A DNA stretch of 64,000 nt from Epiperipatus broadwayi. Taxonomy: Eukaryota > Onychophora > Udeonychophora > Euonychophora > Peripatidae. Under the pieces are notes generated by a model that was not told the DNA's origin, searched no databases, and saw only the letters and a program-made list of their open reading frames with translations. The position numbers and the translations under genes were made by a program. Below are positions 22,209 through 34,239 of the stretch, piece after piece. Where the stretch lies: assembly GCA_028023455.1 (NCBI GenBank), contig JAQFVV010000017.1:1548501-1612500 (forward strand), given 5' to 3'. Each line of letters starts with the position of its first letter. Position 1 is the stretch's first letter.

Positions 22209-24060
22209 AATCTACAAATATCATATTAATAGTAAATGTGGTAGGGTGAACTTTTTTTTACCCCAATGCTAAATCCATCTTTTTTGAAATAACACTTGTT
22301 AAGCAATTTTTGTAAATAAATATTAAAATAAAAAAATAATACCCCTATCTTACTCTATTCCTATATCTATCTTTTCTATAAGAAGACTATTGATCTTAAA
22401 GAATTTTTAAAAACATATTCAGCTTGTTTAATAATCACTTCTTCTTAACAATCTATATTTTATTTTTCAAAGTATCCAACAAATTAATTTACTCTATCAG
22501 ATATTTTTTTCAAAATCAATGAAACAACTCAACTTGACATGTATATGTCTTAATATTATGACTTCAATTGTTTTAATCTTTCCTAATTTTCTAAGTTGTT
22601 TTAAATGTGTCTGTTCCATACTTCCAGCATCAACATCTCATCTTACAACTTTCCTATATGTGTTTTTTGAAAGATTATTAAATCTTACAAACCTTTTTTG
22701 ATTCATATAATAAATGTATTTTTTCAAATTAAATTATTGTTTTTCAAAATATCAAAGAAAATAATTCAGTTTTTTTTTATATCAAATATTTTTTCAAAAT
22801 CAACGAAACAAGTACTCATTTTTCCCCTTTCTATAACTGTCAGTAATAGTTGTAAAAGCTCCAATTGCGTTTCTTATTATTCTTTTCTAAATTTAAACTG
22901 CTTTTCATAGCTGAAGACCCTCACTTTAGCAGCATGTGAAATTAAGTTTTGATTTGTGCATTTCCCCTCCCTCCTTAACTTTTCAAAGAAATTTCGGCTA
23001 CTGAATCATAGATTACATTACGAATATCAATTTATTCACTAAAGCTATTTTCCTCAAACTTATAATAATTCAACTGTAATCTCATCAATTTTTTTTTTTT
23101 TTTGCAATTTTTCATTCCCATTAATGCTTTTATAATTTTCTTTTTTTTTTTTTTAGTATTGTATATCGTATCTCAACTAGCTTTCCTTTTTTCTGAAAAT
23201 GTGGATAAAGACTTGGTATTTTTTCTTTTAAATCATAAATATTCTTAATTTTTTAATACACTCACTTGTTTTTATTAATATTTCACTATTTCTATCTTTA
23301 TTTTTTTTTATTCCTGTGACTTCTTTTTTCATCCATATTGGTCTATGTTTTTGTTCAGTTTCGTTACATTGCTTTTCTTACCATTTTCTTTCATCTTGCT
23401 GTTTTATCTCAATTCATTGTTAAGCTTTCTGTATTAACTTCCTTTACAATTCATATATTTTTAGACATTTTCTTTGCACAATTATTTTATTTATCATCTT
23501 ATTTTAACCCAAGGTTTTTTCTTCATTTTATTTTTTTTGCCATTACCAACTACTATTACTCCAGCATTATAAAAAAAATTTTTTTTTAATAAATTCCATC
23601 TTTTATTTGAATTTATTGGTCAATCAGCTTTTTTCTTAACATTCTCTTACAATTTACCAACTATTCATTTCTTTATTGTCTAAACTTAATCTCAATTTTA
23701 CCATCAAATGATCTGAATCTTCATCTGTTCTAGTATATGCACATATACTCCTAATACTACTCTTTAGTCAAAACATATTCGAATTATTATCACTTTGTAT
23801 ATTTTTCTTATTGATTTTTGAAACCTGTATTTATTCTTACTATATTTTCATTAAAAATTTATTAGTCTTTTAACTTTTTCATTTCTTATTTCTAAACTAT
23901 AACCTTTTATTACCCATCGTAGCTTTTTAATTTCGCATCACTATTAAATAATTCTTTCTATATATTTTTTTATTTGTTCCAAAAATCCATCGCCATTCTC
24001 TTAAGTTATAATTAAATTATCAATTTCAATAATTTTTAAACATTTTTTTCAATAATTTAA
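22209..24060. other. Intron 1, very T-rich stretch
   Basis: This is a long pyrimidine-rich region (many T tracts, for example 23091-23103 and 23143-23154). The frames that remain open on the plus strand are Phe/Leu/Ser/Ile-rich because of composition, not coding. I find no feature. Confidence 0.5.
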
Positions 24061-24238
24061 ATAATATTTAAACAGCATTAAACTGTTGCACATGCGCTTT
24101 GGATTTTAAATATAAAATGAATGAATACTAACACTTCCACCACATGATAAAGTCTTTGGTGGAAGTGTTAGTATTCCTTCATTTTATATTTAAAATCCAA
24201 AGCGCATGTGCAACAGTTTAATGCTGTTTAAATATTAT
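24061..24238. repeat. Foldback element F6, near-perfect 178-bp palindrome
   Basis: The left arm ATAATATTTAAACAGCATTA is matched exactly by the right end TAATGCTGTTTAAATATTAT. The arms are about 80 bp with a single mismatch that I can find (GAATGAATACT against AGTATTCCTTC). The centre is CCACCACATG...CTTTGGTGG. Identity this high implies a recent insertion or a gene-conversion-like process. No open frame. Confidence 0.93.
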
Positions 24239-24520
24239 CGTTTATAAAAAACATTGCGCTATATAAAATAATTGACTTATTTAAATAGAAATTTGTCAAT
24301 TCTCTCCATTTAAAGTATAGTGTTTACGATTTCATTATCTTATGTGCTGCATTTTTTTTTTATTAAGATAGATGGTTTATTATTTTTATCATACAAATCA
24401 CATTTTTATACAAATTTCTCTCTCTATTTATATTTTAATTTTCTTTAATTTGTTTTTAGTTTCATTTTTATGATGGTGCCTTTATCATTCAAAGAGTTTT
24501 ATTAAATTGTAAATTAAATC

Positions 24521-24615
24521 ATTGGTGGTCGAGAGGTCAGCGACGGCTGCTGTACAAGCAGTTGTCCCGGGTTAGCAGGTTCGCTTCCCGGCTGATGATA
24601 TAATACGAGAAAAAA
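24521..24615 (+). mobile_element. 95-bp tRNA-derived SINE with 10-bp TSD
   Basis: The head is tRNA-like: GGTCGAGAGGTCAGCGACGG (box A region), an anticodon-like stem-loop GCTGCTGTACAAGCAG, then GGTTCGCTTCCCGG (box B/T-arm region). A short trailer GATGATATAATACGAG and an A-run follow. Both ends carry AAATTAAATC (24511-24520 and 24616-24625), a clear target-site duplication. At about 95 bp it is barely longer than a tRNA. It shares its T-arm string with the SINE at 53579-53674 and its overall layout with that at 30511-30633. Confidence 0.85.
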
Positions 24616-24625
24616 AAATTAAATC

Positions 24626-26237
24626 GTATACATTTTTTTAGTTTTTTTAATTTTGTTATATTATTTTTTTCTAACTATACTTTATCTCTTACATATTTCA
24701 CGTGCATGCGTATCTTCCTATTTATATTTTATCGTCTGTTATTTTATTAATCCTCTCATTATCAACTAAAGAGTTACTTTATTCGTACTTTTTTTTTACT
24801 TACGCTATGTCTGTCTTAAATTTTTTTTTTGAAAATTGCCATCCTTTATTTGAATTTGAACTATCATTTTGCTGTTATTTATACTTAGCTTTATATCTAA
24901 TAAGTCCTGAAAACATTTTTTCTAATGACCCTTTTTTAATTTATTCATTTTTTTTTTTTCCCCTTGATTTAGATCTTTTTATGCTCATGAAATTTTACTT
25001 CACTTCTGCCATTACTAAATTTATATCTTACTTTTAATAATCATAAAAGTCAGATTACTTTTATAAAAAGACTAGTTAATTGAAATCAGTATTTAACATT
25101 CTTATACGTTTTTATAAAACAATAGATAAGTATATGTATATGCATAAAATAAAAGTTAAAAAGAATGAATATTCCTTTAAGCGCATCTTACTTGACTGAA
25201 AGTTTATTGTGCAATAGATATTACGATCAAGTATTGGCATTTGTTCATTGTTAATGGTTGCTATCCTCGTTAAACATATTTGTCATTGAATTTTATAATT
25301 GTAGCTTTAATAAGTTCTTTATATCGTTTAGGCTTTTTAAAGAGATATAGATAAATCTTTTCAGATTCTGTATCGTGGTATCCATTGATTACTCAGGCTT
25401 ACAATAGTGGTTCTAAAGTAGGTGAAGATTTGCTCTTTATTAGATTTTGTTATTGCAAGTAAGATTTCATATATTTTGTTTATTATAGTACTTCCTACCG
25501 TCTTCGTCATTATAGTTAGCTAAGCTGAAGATTTATTGTAGCATTTGCTAAGATGAAATCTATAAATTTTTTTTTTTTTTATGTGCAGATTTTTTGGAAC
25601 TTATTGAAAGAAGGTTATGAGTTTCGGTGAATATTTTTTTCAGTTATGAGGAAATGTTTGAGCAGTGAAATCAGTTGCATTTAAGGCTGATAAGATTTTA
25701 ACAATTTCATCAAAAAATTGTCATAGTAGAATTTTTATAGACATGAAATTTTATATTAGTTACTAATAATATTCCACTCATTATAATTAATATAGTCTTT
25801 GTCCTATGTTACAGAGATTATGGCAAGTTCCCCTTGTTTTTGACTTCAGTCAAAATGGTTTTTATATATGGTTGTTTCACTAATCACAAAAAGTATTATG
25901 GGTCAAAAATGGAAATTACATTCAGATTTCATATTAAAAGCTCTCTTTAAATTCATTCCTCTTATACTTATTTTTTATTCATTTTAAATTCTGACTTATT
26001 TCTCTATTTTTTTATTATTATTAAAATATTAATTGTTATATTTTGTAAGTTTGTGTTCCCTTGCATACCTTAAAATATATTGATTATGTAATTTTTTAAA
26101 CATATAAAAGCATTTCCTTTTAAAACTACAATATATTTCTATGCCTAACAAATTTATTTTTTTCACATTTTTTTAGTCAAACAAACTACAAGAAAATTAT
26201 TTTGATTTACCCATCTATGATATAATTAAATAATTTT
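24626..26237. other. Intron 1, AT-rich, with a family A end fragment
   Basis: At about 25377-25430 GTATCCATTGATTACTCAGG...AATAGTGG resembles the right-end portion of family A. Otherwise no feature is supported. Confidence 0.45.
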
Positions 26238-26503
26238 AGTACTTAAGTATTAGTCCGGACCCCATGATTGATTACAGACACTAAGGTTGGTGGCCATGTT
26301 TTTTCTTTAATTACATTTTCAGAGCCACAGTTATCCCGCAATCCTTATGAATATGTTTTACCTGTTAATATTAGAAAATATTAGTAAATAAATGAACTCC
26401 ATTCACATAAATAATACAAAACTACGACAATAAATTTTAAATAATAAAAAAATTTAAGTTACAGGTATTTATTTTTAAAAAAGAAGTGACTAATGTGACC
26501 TAT

Positions 26504-26707
26504 TTATGTCGGTGGACTGAAATTCATAATGGCCTGCAAAATCACCACAAATTTATTTTCTTCTTTGCGCATGCGTTTCCCGATAAATTCTGATAAATAA
26601 TATTGTACATGTTGTTGCTTGGTTCCCCAGTACTTGTTGTTCTGCCATTTGGCTAAACCCCATAGTCTTTCAGTGTTTTGTGTATGCACACTTATATGTG
26701 TATCCAT
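26504..26707 (-). pseudogene. Merlin transposase, C-terminal piece
   Basis: The 67-codon minus-strand frame contains VHTQNTERLWGLAK, followed by KYWGTKQQHVQYYLSEFIGK. This is the H.NT.E..W...K block, with the last catalytic Glu, plus the Y(L)xEF motif that closes the DDE domain of ISXO2/IS1595 and Merlin transposases. The normal Ile before Glu in NTIE is absent (NTE), either a deletion or a lineage difference. The frame ends about 265 bp from the left TIR tip, where a transposase 3' end is expected. Confidence 0.78.
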
Positions 26708-28844
26708 GCAGTTATATTGGTGATTAACCTTATGTAACAGGAACTGGGTTCAAACCTGTTACAATAGGAACGAAAATGTAGTTTGTAGATAATTTTTTTT
26801 CTTTATTTATATATTATTAGTATTATATAATTATTTGCAAAAGTCACACAAATCAAGCACACATGTATTTGCTGGAACGAGGGGTGTGGGCATATATTAT
26901 GAGTGGCATACGTATATGTAGGTAAATGTTATTGTTGAGAACAAGAAAGTAAAAATTTAGAAGATTTTAAAGCAGGTAAAAGAAAAGGGTCTTTTGTGAG
27001 TATAAACTTCCTGAATTAAGTGGCCAAACAGATCTTATTGTTCAATAAAAAGAAAGAAAAATAAAGAAAGCAAAATCCAACTGCTTGAATGGATATATTT
27101 TTTTGTGTGTGTTTGTTTTAATTAAATACATTTTTCAGAAATAATTTTGATTAGGAAAAATGAACATGGAATGCCATTAGTTATTGAACTATTTTCGATC
27201 TCTTTTGTTTGGTTAAAGTCGACAAAAGGATTTGTAATTAAAAGTTTAGGAATTTAAAAAAAGAATTAGATAAGTAAAAGTCAAGATCGCTAAGTGGTTT
27301 TCCTTTTGTTAACATTTTTATATGAAAATCTATTTTTGAAACAAAGGAATACCAGCAATAATGAGAAAGGCAACTGGGATTGATTAATTAATTTGAAAAA
27401 CGGACAGTTGAGCTCTGCTAGTCTGACGTGTAAGAAGTGCAGATATTCTAAATTTTTATTGAAGAAAATTTATTAGGAGAAGCTGTTACATTAGCTGAAA
27501 AGTAGAAAGTGGGAGAAGTAAATTGTGCGAACTGAACTATATATATAAGTGACCTCATGGATCGCATGGGGTAAAATCACCATCGTGCTTGGTCGGTGTT
27601 CGGACTCCAGCCATTTTACATATGCCACGTAAAAATATACCACAGTTAACATCTCCAATCGCCCTTCATAACTGAAGCTATTTGAATCCAGTGTAGATCG
27701 TTGGCCATTCCGGAATTAAGCCAAAAGAAGAAGGAACAGTAGATTGAAGACGCCACTTTAGAGGGACTACAGGAATAAAATGTTAAGTGGAAGCGATGGA
27801 CGCCATATTTGCCTAGGCAGGATCCCCGGAATCGTTTTGCGAGTGCACTCGGAAACACATATGCAAGTTATTTAACTTATATTATACCGGTAAATATACA
27901 CTTATTATGCCATTTTAAATTTTTTTTAAAATTAATCCAACCTAATTGCGAGAATATTTCGTAATATACCTGCATTATTAAATGTTTTTCTTTTGTTGTT
28001 TTCTCCTTAATAATAATTCATTAAAAACATTTATTATATGTATATGTGTGCCATTTATTGATTATGTTTTTTGAATAAGTATTAGTAGATCTGTAATTAA
28101 ATTATTGATTTAGTGCGATACACGTTAGAGAATTTAATATTTCCAAAATCTTATACACATGTGTGCTGGTGTGAATTTAATGATAATTTAAAGCAAGACA
28201 GATTAGACAGAAAGGTATATGAGGATTGAAAAAGGTTTAGCTGAAAATTTAATGGGAATAAAAGAAAGTAGAAAGCTATAGCAAGAATTGATTTGAAACT
28301 TTGTTCCCCTTCTTTCTTCTCCGGCGCAAGGCGCTACCACACCCTAAGCATTAAAGTGGGCAACTCATTAAATGGCTGAATCAAATAAATATTTGATAGA
28401 CCCTACGATTCTTGTTGAATAACGAGATTGGCGCTTGGCAACGAACAAAAAAAAAAAATACACGTCCATAAACGTAGAGGTCTAATTAAAAGTTAAGTTA
28501 AAGCTGGGAGGGTTCAATTCATTACCTGATATGCGTGTGTTCTGCTGTCGGTTGCTTCACTTACCCCTTTGAATGACCCAAAGTTCGGGAAAACTTCGTA
28601 TAAGGGGTGAATGACTCGATTTTTACGGGAAAACTTCGTATGGGAAGGGCCATCAGTAATACATGCGTCACTGTAGAAATTCACCCTCGGAAAGAAAGAA
28701 TAACTGTAGAAAAGTGGGTTTGGTAAAGATAAAGGTTTGAATTCAGCCAAATTAAAATTTTAATAAAAACGTAAACGTACACTACTATGGTGGGAATTGT
28801 TTCACTTAAAATATTCAAAATCAGAACAGCGTAAATCATCCATT

Positions 28845-29480
28845 TTATATGGCTTCCAGAAATTCCAATAAATTGAGATCCATTGGTTACATTTTCTTTA
28901 ATAGTGTCCATGAGAATAATTGCTGTTCTCCCTGGGACACTTATTATAAAGCACTTGTGAGTCTCTGCATAAGCCACCAAATAATCATTGCTACAGAAGT
29001 ATTCTTTCCTATTACTTTTTCCGCTTGCTTAGAAGACTTTCGTCAACTTCTAATATTTTGTTAGGACCTCCGAATTGGCATGACGATCTAGTTAAAAGGC
29101 TGTAAGTGCAAACTTCTTAGAGGTAATAGTTCCAACCTATAAGTGTTTTGTCGCACAAATGTAATTGTCATTTGCCCCATTGTATGGTTATTAACTCTTA
29201 ACATCAGCTGTAAATAAATCTGACTACAATCACAAATGACATTCTTGATTTCTCTAACTATGTTGTTTTCTGAAGAGATATTCGTTTATGACAAGCTGTG
29301 AGGTTGCATTGCCATTGTGTGACTGGTTGAAAATAAAGTCTCATATTGTGACCATTACTACAGAATTTTGGGGAGGGTAGTATACCATAGTTTTGTAAAT
29401 ATTGAATTGCCTGCTTTTCTATTGATGGAAGATTTCAAATTGTAATCATTTTGACGAAACTCTGAATGTAAAAACATAAA
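28845..29480 (-). pseudogene. Merlin transposase, central and N-terminal pieces
   Basis: On the minus strand KILEVDESLLSKRK (about 29025-29068) matches the first catalytic Asp block (V/I-DES-.-.-KRK). A following LFGG and, after a frame change, ETHKCFIISVPGRTAIILMD and TIKENV (28865-28970) match the FGG...G.CF...V..R....L...I...V segment between the first and second Asp. Upstream sequence to about 29480 is open in patches and in the right place for the zinc-ribbon N-terminus, but I cannot identify the cysteines. At least one frameshift and several stops make it inactive. Confidence 0.7.
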
Positions 29481-29760
29481 CAATCTTATGAACCTGTTAG
29501 TATTTATATGTGATACGATCTATAAAAAAAATACTTAATTACATATTGTAAATGGAATTTATAATATATTTATTTCTATTTTTTAAAGTTTACAGAGATT
29601 TATAATTGATTTATTGATATTTTTAATATTAAAAAGCAAAACATATTCGTTACGCTTACAGTATAAGTATGCTCCTGAAAATGTATAACTAAAAAAAAAC
29701 ATGGCTGCCAACCTTATTATTCATAATCAATTTTGGTGTCGGGATTAATACTTAAGAACC

Positions 29761-30165
29761 AAATATTTTTATTATTGTAAAACATAATAACAAAAATATC
29801 ATATATATTAATAATTAAACATAAAAATCTTTTATGATACGATATTATGCCCCTATCAAGTGTTCAATATCTATTTTAAACGTAACTTACTAATGGACAC
29901 AGAGTGCTATCTACAGTTTTGTAATAAAAAATAAATAAAAATAAAATAAAACAAAATTATAATACAGCAATTCTGATAATTAGAAATTCATTAAAGGTCG
30001 AAACAAATTAACAATATAACATAATAATACACACAAAATATAGAAACATGCTTTATACAATTTTATATATATTACTTTATTATATAATTTTCCATACATT
30101 TTCAATTGACCAGTTATTGATTAAATTTATTGAATTTTTATAAATATTCATGCAATTGTTTAGGT
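29761..30165. other. AT-rich tail region between Merlin and the Penelope relic
   Basis: It may include the 3' untranslated part of the Penelope-like element. No hammerhead or tail repeat can be identified. Confidence 0.35.
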
Positions 30166-31060
30166 GTGCTTAATATAATGTTTCATATATTTTTCTTCTT
30201 TTTGTATCTTTAATGTAATTTAAAGATTTAATATTTTTTATAATATCTATTTTATGTCCATATGTATAAAACAGATTTATCATCTCTACTATTAATTGCA
30301 TTATTATGTTCTTTGGCTCTTTCATCTAACTATTTTCCTATATGCCCATAGTAAATCATACTGCATGTCCAATTTTTATATAATTATACATATTAATTTT
30401 TTCAGACTTTTACTATTCGACCGTCCAATATTTATATGCTTATCAATATAATTTTTGTTTTTTATTAATAAATTTTAAATTTGGGGATAATATGAAAGTT
30501 TGATTCATTTGTCAAGCGTTGTTAGCCGAGAGGTCATCGCAGCCGCCTTGCAAGCAAGTAGTTGGTTGCAGATGGTTGTGGGTTCACGTCCTGGCCGATG
30601 CTATGACATATGAAAAAAAAAAAGAAAAAAAAACTATTGTTACCATCAATCATTACAGTGATTTTGCAGAGAAATGTTATTATATAACGTAGATTTTTTA
30701 TTACATTAATATTATGAGCGTTATTATATAATTCAATAAATAGTTTTTGAAAACTAGCTACATTTTTATCTGTGTTACAATTATCATTTCTGTATTTAAA
30801 ATTTTTAATGACTGCCATCGTTTGTATCCATGTTTGTTGTAAGTCTATAGGAATAATTTTTCTTAATTTTTCTTCTTTAATAAAATCTTTTAATATAATT
30901 TTGTTATCGTTATCTATGTGGATTCTTATATCCAAATATTTAATTTTATCTTCAAATTCTACGTTTGTAAATTTAATATTATATATTATTAAAATCATTA
31001 TAAACATTATTTGTAGCGTATTTATTATTACAGTGTATTGGTAGTAATTAACGACAAATA
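30166..31060 (-). pseudogene. Penelope-like element, C-terminal RT and GIY-YIG endonuclease part
   Basis: Minus strand, reading 31007 downward: NIKFTNVEFEDKIKYLDIRI corresponds to the segment just after the RT catalytic box in Penelope proteins (IKFT.E...I.FLD..I). WIQTMAVIKNFKYRNDNCN and LFIELYNNAHNINVIKNL correspond to the following R..R.C......F...L..RGYP-like thumb region. Beyond a SINE insertion, MIYYGHIGK and LDERAKEHNNAI (about 30300-30365) match the GIY-YIG endonuclease (Y-Y-G..G, catalytic Arg, EH). This is the downstream half of the element whose upstream half lies at 37120-38060. The two halves are collinear and on the same strand. Confidence 0.62.
30511..30633 (+). mobile_element. 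tRNA-derived SINE inside the Penelope relic
   Basis: It starts GTCAAGCGTTGTTAGCCGAG (box A), then AGGTCATCGCAGCCGCC, the anticodon-like TTGCAAGCAAG, box B GGGTTCACGTCC, trailer GGCCGATGCTATGACATATG and an interrupted A-tail to 30633. It splits the RT thumb from the endonuclease region of the Penelope relic. I cannot find a target-site duplication. It is the longest of the four related SINE pieces in the window. Confidence 0.75.
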
Positions 31061-33399
31061 TCTTTTACAAATAATTCTCACACACATAAATAAGTTTGTT
31101 AAACGGAATTTATTCAAATAAATTAATCCTTATGTACATTTATCTATTATAAATGTTTACATATGCTTTATAACTTAAGTAAACTAATAATAAATTGTGT
31201 GTGGCCTGTAATTGTCCCTAGGTTCGCTTTGGGACTCTACTGTGGCAAAATTCTTTGGGAAAATGCTCTATCCAAACTGAGTTCTTCTGTATATGTTGAA
31301 TCTTTAATAGTGACAGTCCAAATCCCCAGTGCAATAAAAATGCAGTCTTTTTTCCTCATATTTTTGATTTTTGTTACACTTGTTCTTTTTTCCTTTAATG
31401 GGAAATTATGTAACAATATTGAATTGGGTCCGAAAAGAAGTTACCATATTAACTAGGTTTAAATACCTTTTATTTAATAAATTTAGACATTTAGCTTTAA
31501 TATTACGGGAATGGACCGGCCCTTCAAGGAGAGAAGCAGAATACCATCGATAGATGAACCATCAACGGTACCTATAACCAGATCAAGCTAGGCAAAGCAT
31601 AACCTACAATCACATTTCCAGACTGTAGCACTTCTTGACTGCTATATTCAAACACCTGCCATTCAATTTATTTTATTTGTTTTGAGGATCAACTTCAGGC
31701 ACCAGCCAACTGAGGTTACATAATCAGCATGCTGCGGTCAACAGGCACACAATCCAGCACTTGAAATATCTCATGACTAGCTCACAATCTGTCTCAGGGT
31801 CCAGCATATTTAGCACATAAAAAAATAACTATATTCTTAAATTAATAGTGACGCAGTGATAAGAGAGAGAGAGAAAATAGACCAATTAATATTTAAGCAA
31901 ACATTAATATTTATTCAAGCACACACTTATCTAATATAATATAAAATAATATATTTACATAAAAATATAAATGATTACTTTCAGGCTAAAATTATGATAG
32001 TCCTTCGTTAATTAAAGTTCATTTAAAATAAGTATCAAATGTCTATAGATAAGCTTTACCTAGGTTTTCATGATTGTCAGTTTCCAACCGGTTGGCTTTT
32101 TGGTTCCATCGATGGCTTCATGGCTTTCCTTCCAGGTTTTTTCAAACAATGAGAGAGAAAGAGTATGTGGTAGCATCTCTTTCACAATCTAGGCATTGAT
32201 TTAAGCAGGATAGTTGAAGTCTTTGGATCACGAAGCCCTGCCGAATACTCCTATGGCTTATGCGGCTTCTGCATTATGTAGACCGCAACAGTGATGACTG
32301 GTTTATTATGGCATTTAAAAGTTCTCCAAAACTTTGAATCTGCATTCTGTATAGCTAGACTCCAAATTGAATGAATAATACGAATTCGACTGTATAGCAA
32401 TCACGCTAATGGCAATCCCGACTGATTTACAAACATAAGAGCAGAATGAATTACAGATCGCAGACTTGACTCAATTACAAAATGCAAACTGGACTGAAGA
32501 ACAATAGACCATAGCGACTTTACATACTTTTTCTTTCTCATTGTTTTAATTCCTTATCATAGGTTTTTTAATTTTATCGTAACTTAAATCTGTTTTTTCT
32601 TAATTAATTTTTACATTTTGTTTTATCTAATTGATTTTTACATTTGTTTTAATCTAAGCTTTTGCTTAGATTAATCTACTATCTCATCTATAGTTTATAT
32701 AGTTATTTTTTATTAATATAATTCAATCAGCCATCTTTTAAATGAATTCCATTTTTAAAAGTTTTCTTTTACAACCAAATTTTGTTCTAACTTACCTCTA
32801 ACATTTATTTTTACTTCATAAAAAGAGTTTTCTTTAGAATGAGAGAGAAAAAAAGAGGTTTAAATCTTTATTCTAATTCTTCTCCTCACCCGCTTTTTTT
32901 TAAACAAAGTTTTATTCTATTTTAAAAGCAAAATATACACAATCTTTTTATTTTAAAAGCAAAATATATGCAATCTTTTTATTTTACAAAATTGCGTTGT
33001 AAAATCTATTTAACTAATTATATACCTTTTTAACATTATGAAACATGTAATGCAATGTATGTGTGAGTTTTACAACACATATATCATTAGTGTTACAATA
33101 TATAAACAAATAGAAAACATTAATTTATTTTCACAAAACATATATATAAATATGATCATTACCTCCTCTTCCGAAATGACTGCTTTCTGATGTAACATAA
33201 TCTTTCAGCTCTTTAATTTTTTCAAATCTCCTTAATTAACATAATAGTATTTCCACTATTGTCTTTTTTCGCCATTGGATCATTCATTTGCTCATCATTT
33301 ACTGTTCATTATTTTGAATTGGGTTTCTTGACAATATGTTGTACATCTGCAGCTTTAGTGCAAATGATTTGCAAATATGATTAATGTGTCTTAGAACGG
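31061..33399. other. Unassigned insert, partly GC-richer
   Basis: 31200-32520 is noticeably less AT-rich than the surroundings, with stretches such as GGACCGGCCCTTCAAGGAG (about 31512-31530). No protein motif or RNA can be identified on either strand. It lies between the 3' side of the gypsy relic and the downstream half of Penelope, so LTR or untranslated sequence of the gypsy element is one explanation. Confidence 0.35.
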
Positions 33400-34184
33400 T
33401 ATCTTTTTTTTGGTACTCATGGTTAGACACGTACACCGCTTGATGGTGTTGTTGCTACGCAAAACAATAAAATATGAACGTTCCCAGGCCGTTTTTTTTC
33501 TTTTGCTTTCACCTTTTTTTAAGCATGTTTTTTTGGAGGGTTTTCTTCTTTTTTAAATAATATTTTTTTTTGAAATAAAAATAAATCAAAATTATTACTT
33601 TTTAAACTATTTTTTTGTTATTGACACAATAAAGACTTTTGAATCTTTTTTTTATATACGGCTTTTTTTTTTGGTTTTCTTGATTTTAAATAAATATTCA
33701 CACACACAAAAAAAATAACACGTAATTTATACTTTTTAAATGCTTTTTTTTTTATTAACATCAACAAATTAAAAAAATATTAAAAATACGATTTTGGACT
33801 TTTTAAACACTTTTTTTTATTAACATCAACAGATTTTAAAATTATTAAAAATAACTTTTTGAACTTTTATTAACATCAACAATCCAGGAGTACCTATATA
33901 TTTATTTAAAAAAGAAGAAAATCAAAAAAAAGATTCAAAAGTCTTTATTGTGTCAATAACAAGAAAATAGTTAAAAAAGTAATAATTTTGACTTATTTTT
34001 ATTTCAAAAAAATTATTTAAAAAAGACCCACCCCCCCCAAAGAAAACATATTTAAAAAAAGGTGAAAACAAAAGAAAACACACAAAAAAAAAACAGCTTG
34101 GAAACGTACATATTTTATTGTTTTTGCATAGCAACAACACCATCAAGTGGCGTGCGGGTCTAATCCACGAGTACCACTTTTTAT
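33400..34184. repeat. Foldback element F9 with about 250-bp arms
   Basis: Left: GGTACTCATGGTTAGAC, then CTTGATGGTGTTGTTGCTA, then ACAATAAAATATG, T-rich sequence and CAATAAAGACTTTTGAATC. Right: the inverse of the same blocks, beginning GATTCAAAAGTCTTTATTG (33932) and ending GTCTAATCCACGAGTACC. The loop (about 33655-33920) holds about three imperfect direct repeats containing TATTAACATCAACA. Long runs of T in the left arm and A in the right arm are kept. No coding potential. Confidence 0.85.
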
Positions 34185-34239
34185 ACACACTTCTACCACC
34201 TGTATCGATAAGCAATTAACTACTTCACTTTTCATCCAA

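Larger units (their letters stand above)
26238..29760 (-). mobile_element. Merlin-type DNA transposon, 3.5 kb with long TIRs
   Basis: The left end GTACTTAAGTATTAGTCC is answered at the right end by the inverse of GTTCTTAAGTATTAATCC. The similarity continues inward through AAGGTTGG(T/C)(G/A)GCCATGTTTTTT and ATTTTCAG to GAATATGTTTT, so the TIRs exceed 150 bp with substitutions. Candidate target duplications are AATAATTTT and AAATATTTT, 9 bp as expected for Merlin. The interior encodes broken pieces of an ISXO2/IS1595-type transposase on the minus strand (next two features). It sits in RUVBL1 intron 1 in antisense orientation. About 2.1 kb between the coding pieces (26.7-28.8 kb) is not transposase and may be a further insertion or an intron. 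Confidence 0.75.

Noticed and set aside
22519-25037. Several plus-strand open frames rich in Phe, Leu, Ser and Ile
   Set aside because: They follow the pyrimidine-rich composition of the region, have no motifs and no splice context.
28575-28645. loxP-like strings (ACTTCGTAT) in two copies
   Set aside because: They are direct repeats of GGGAAAACTTCGTAT without the inverted 13-bp arms and spacer of a recombinase site; the resemblance is chance.
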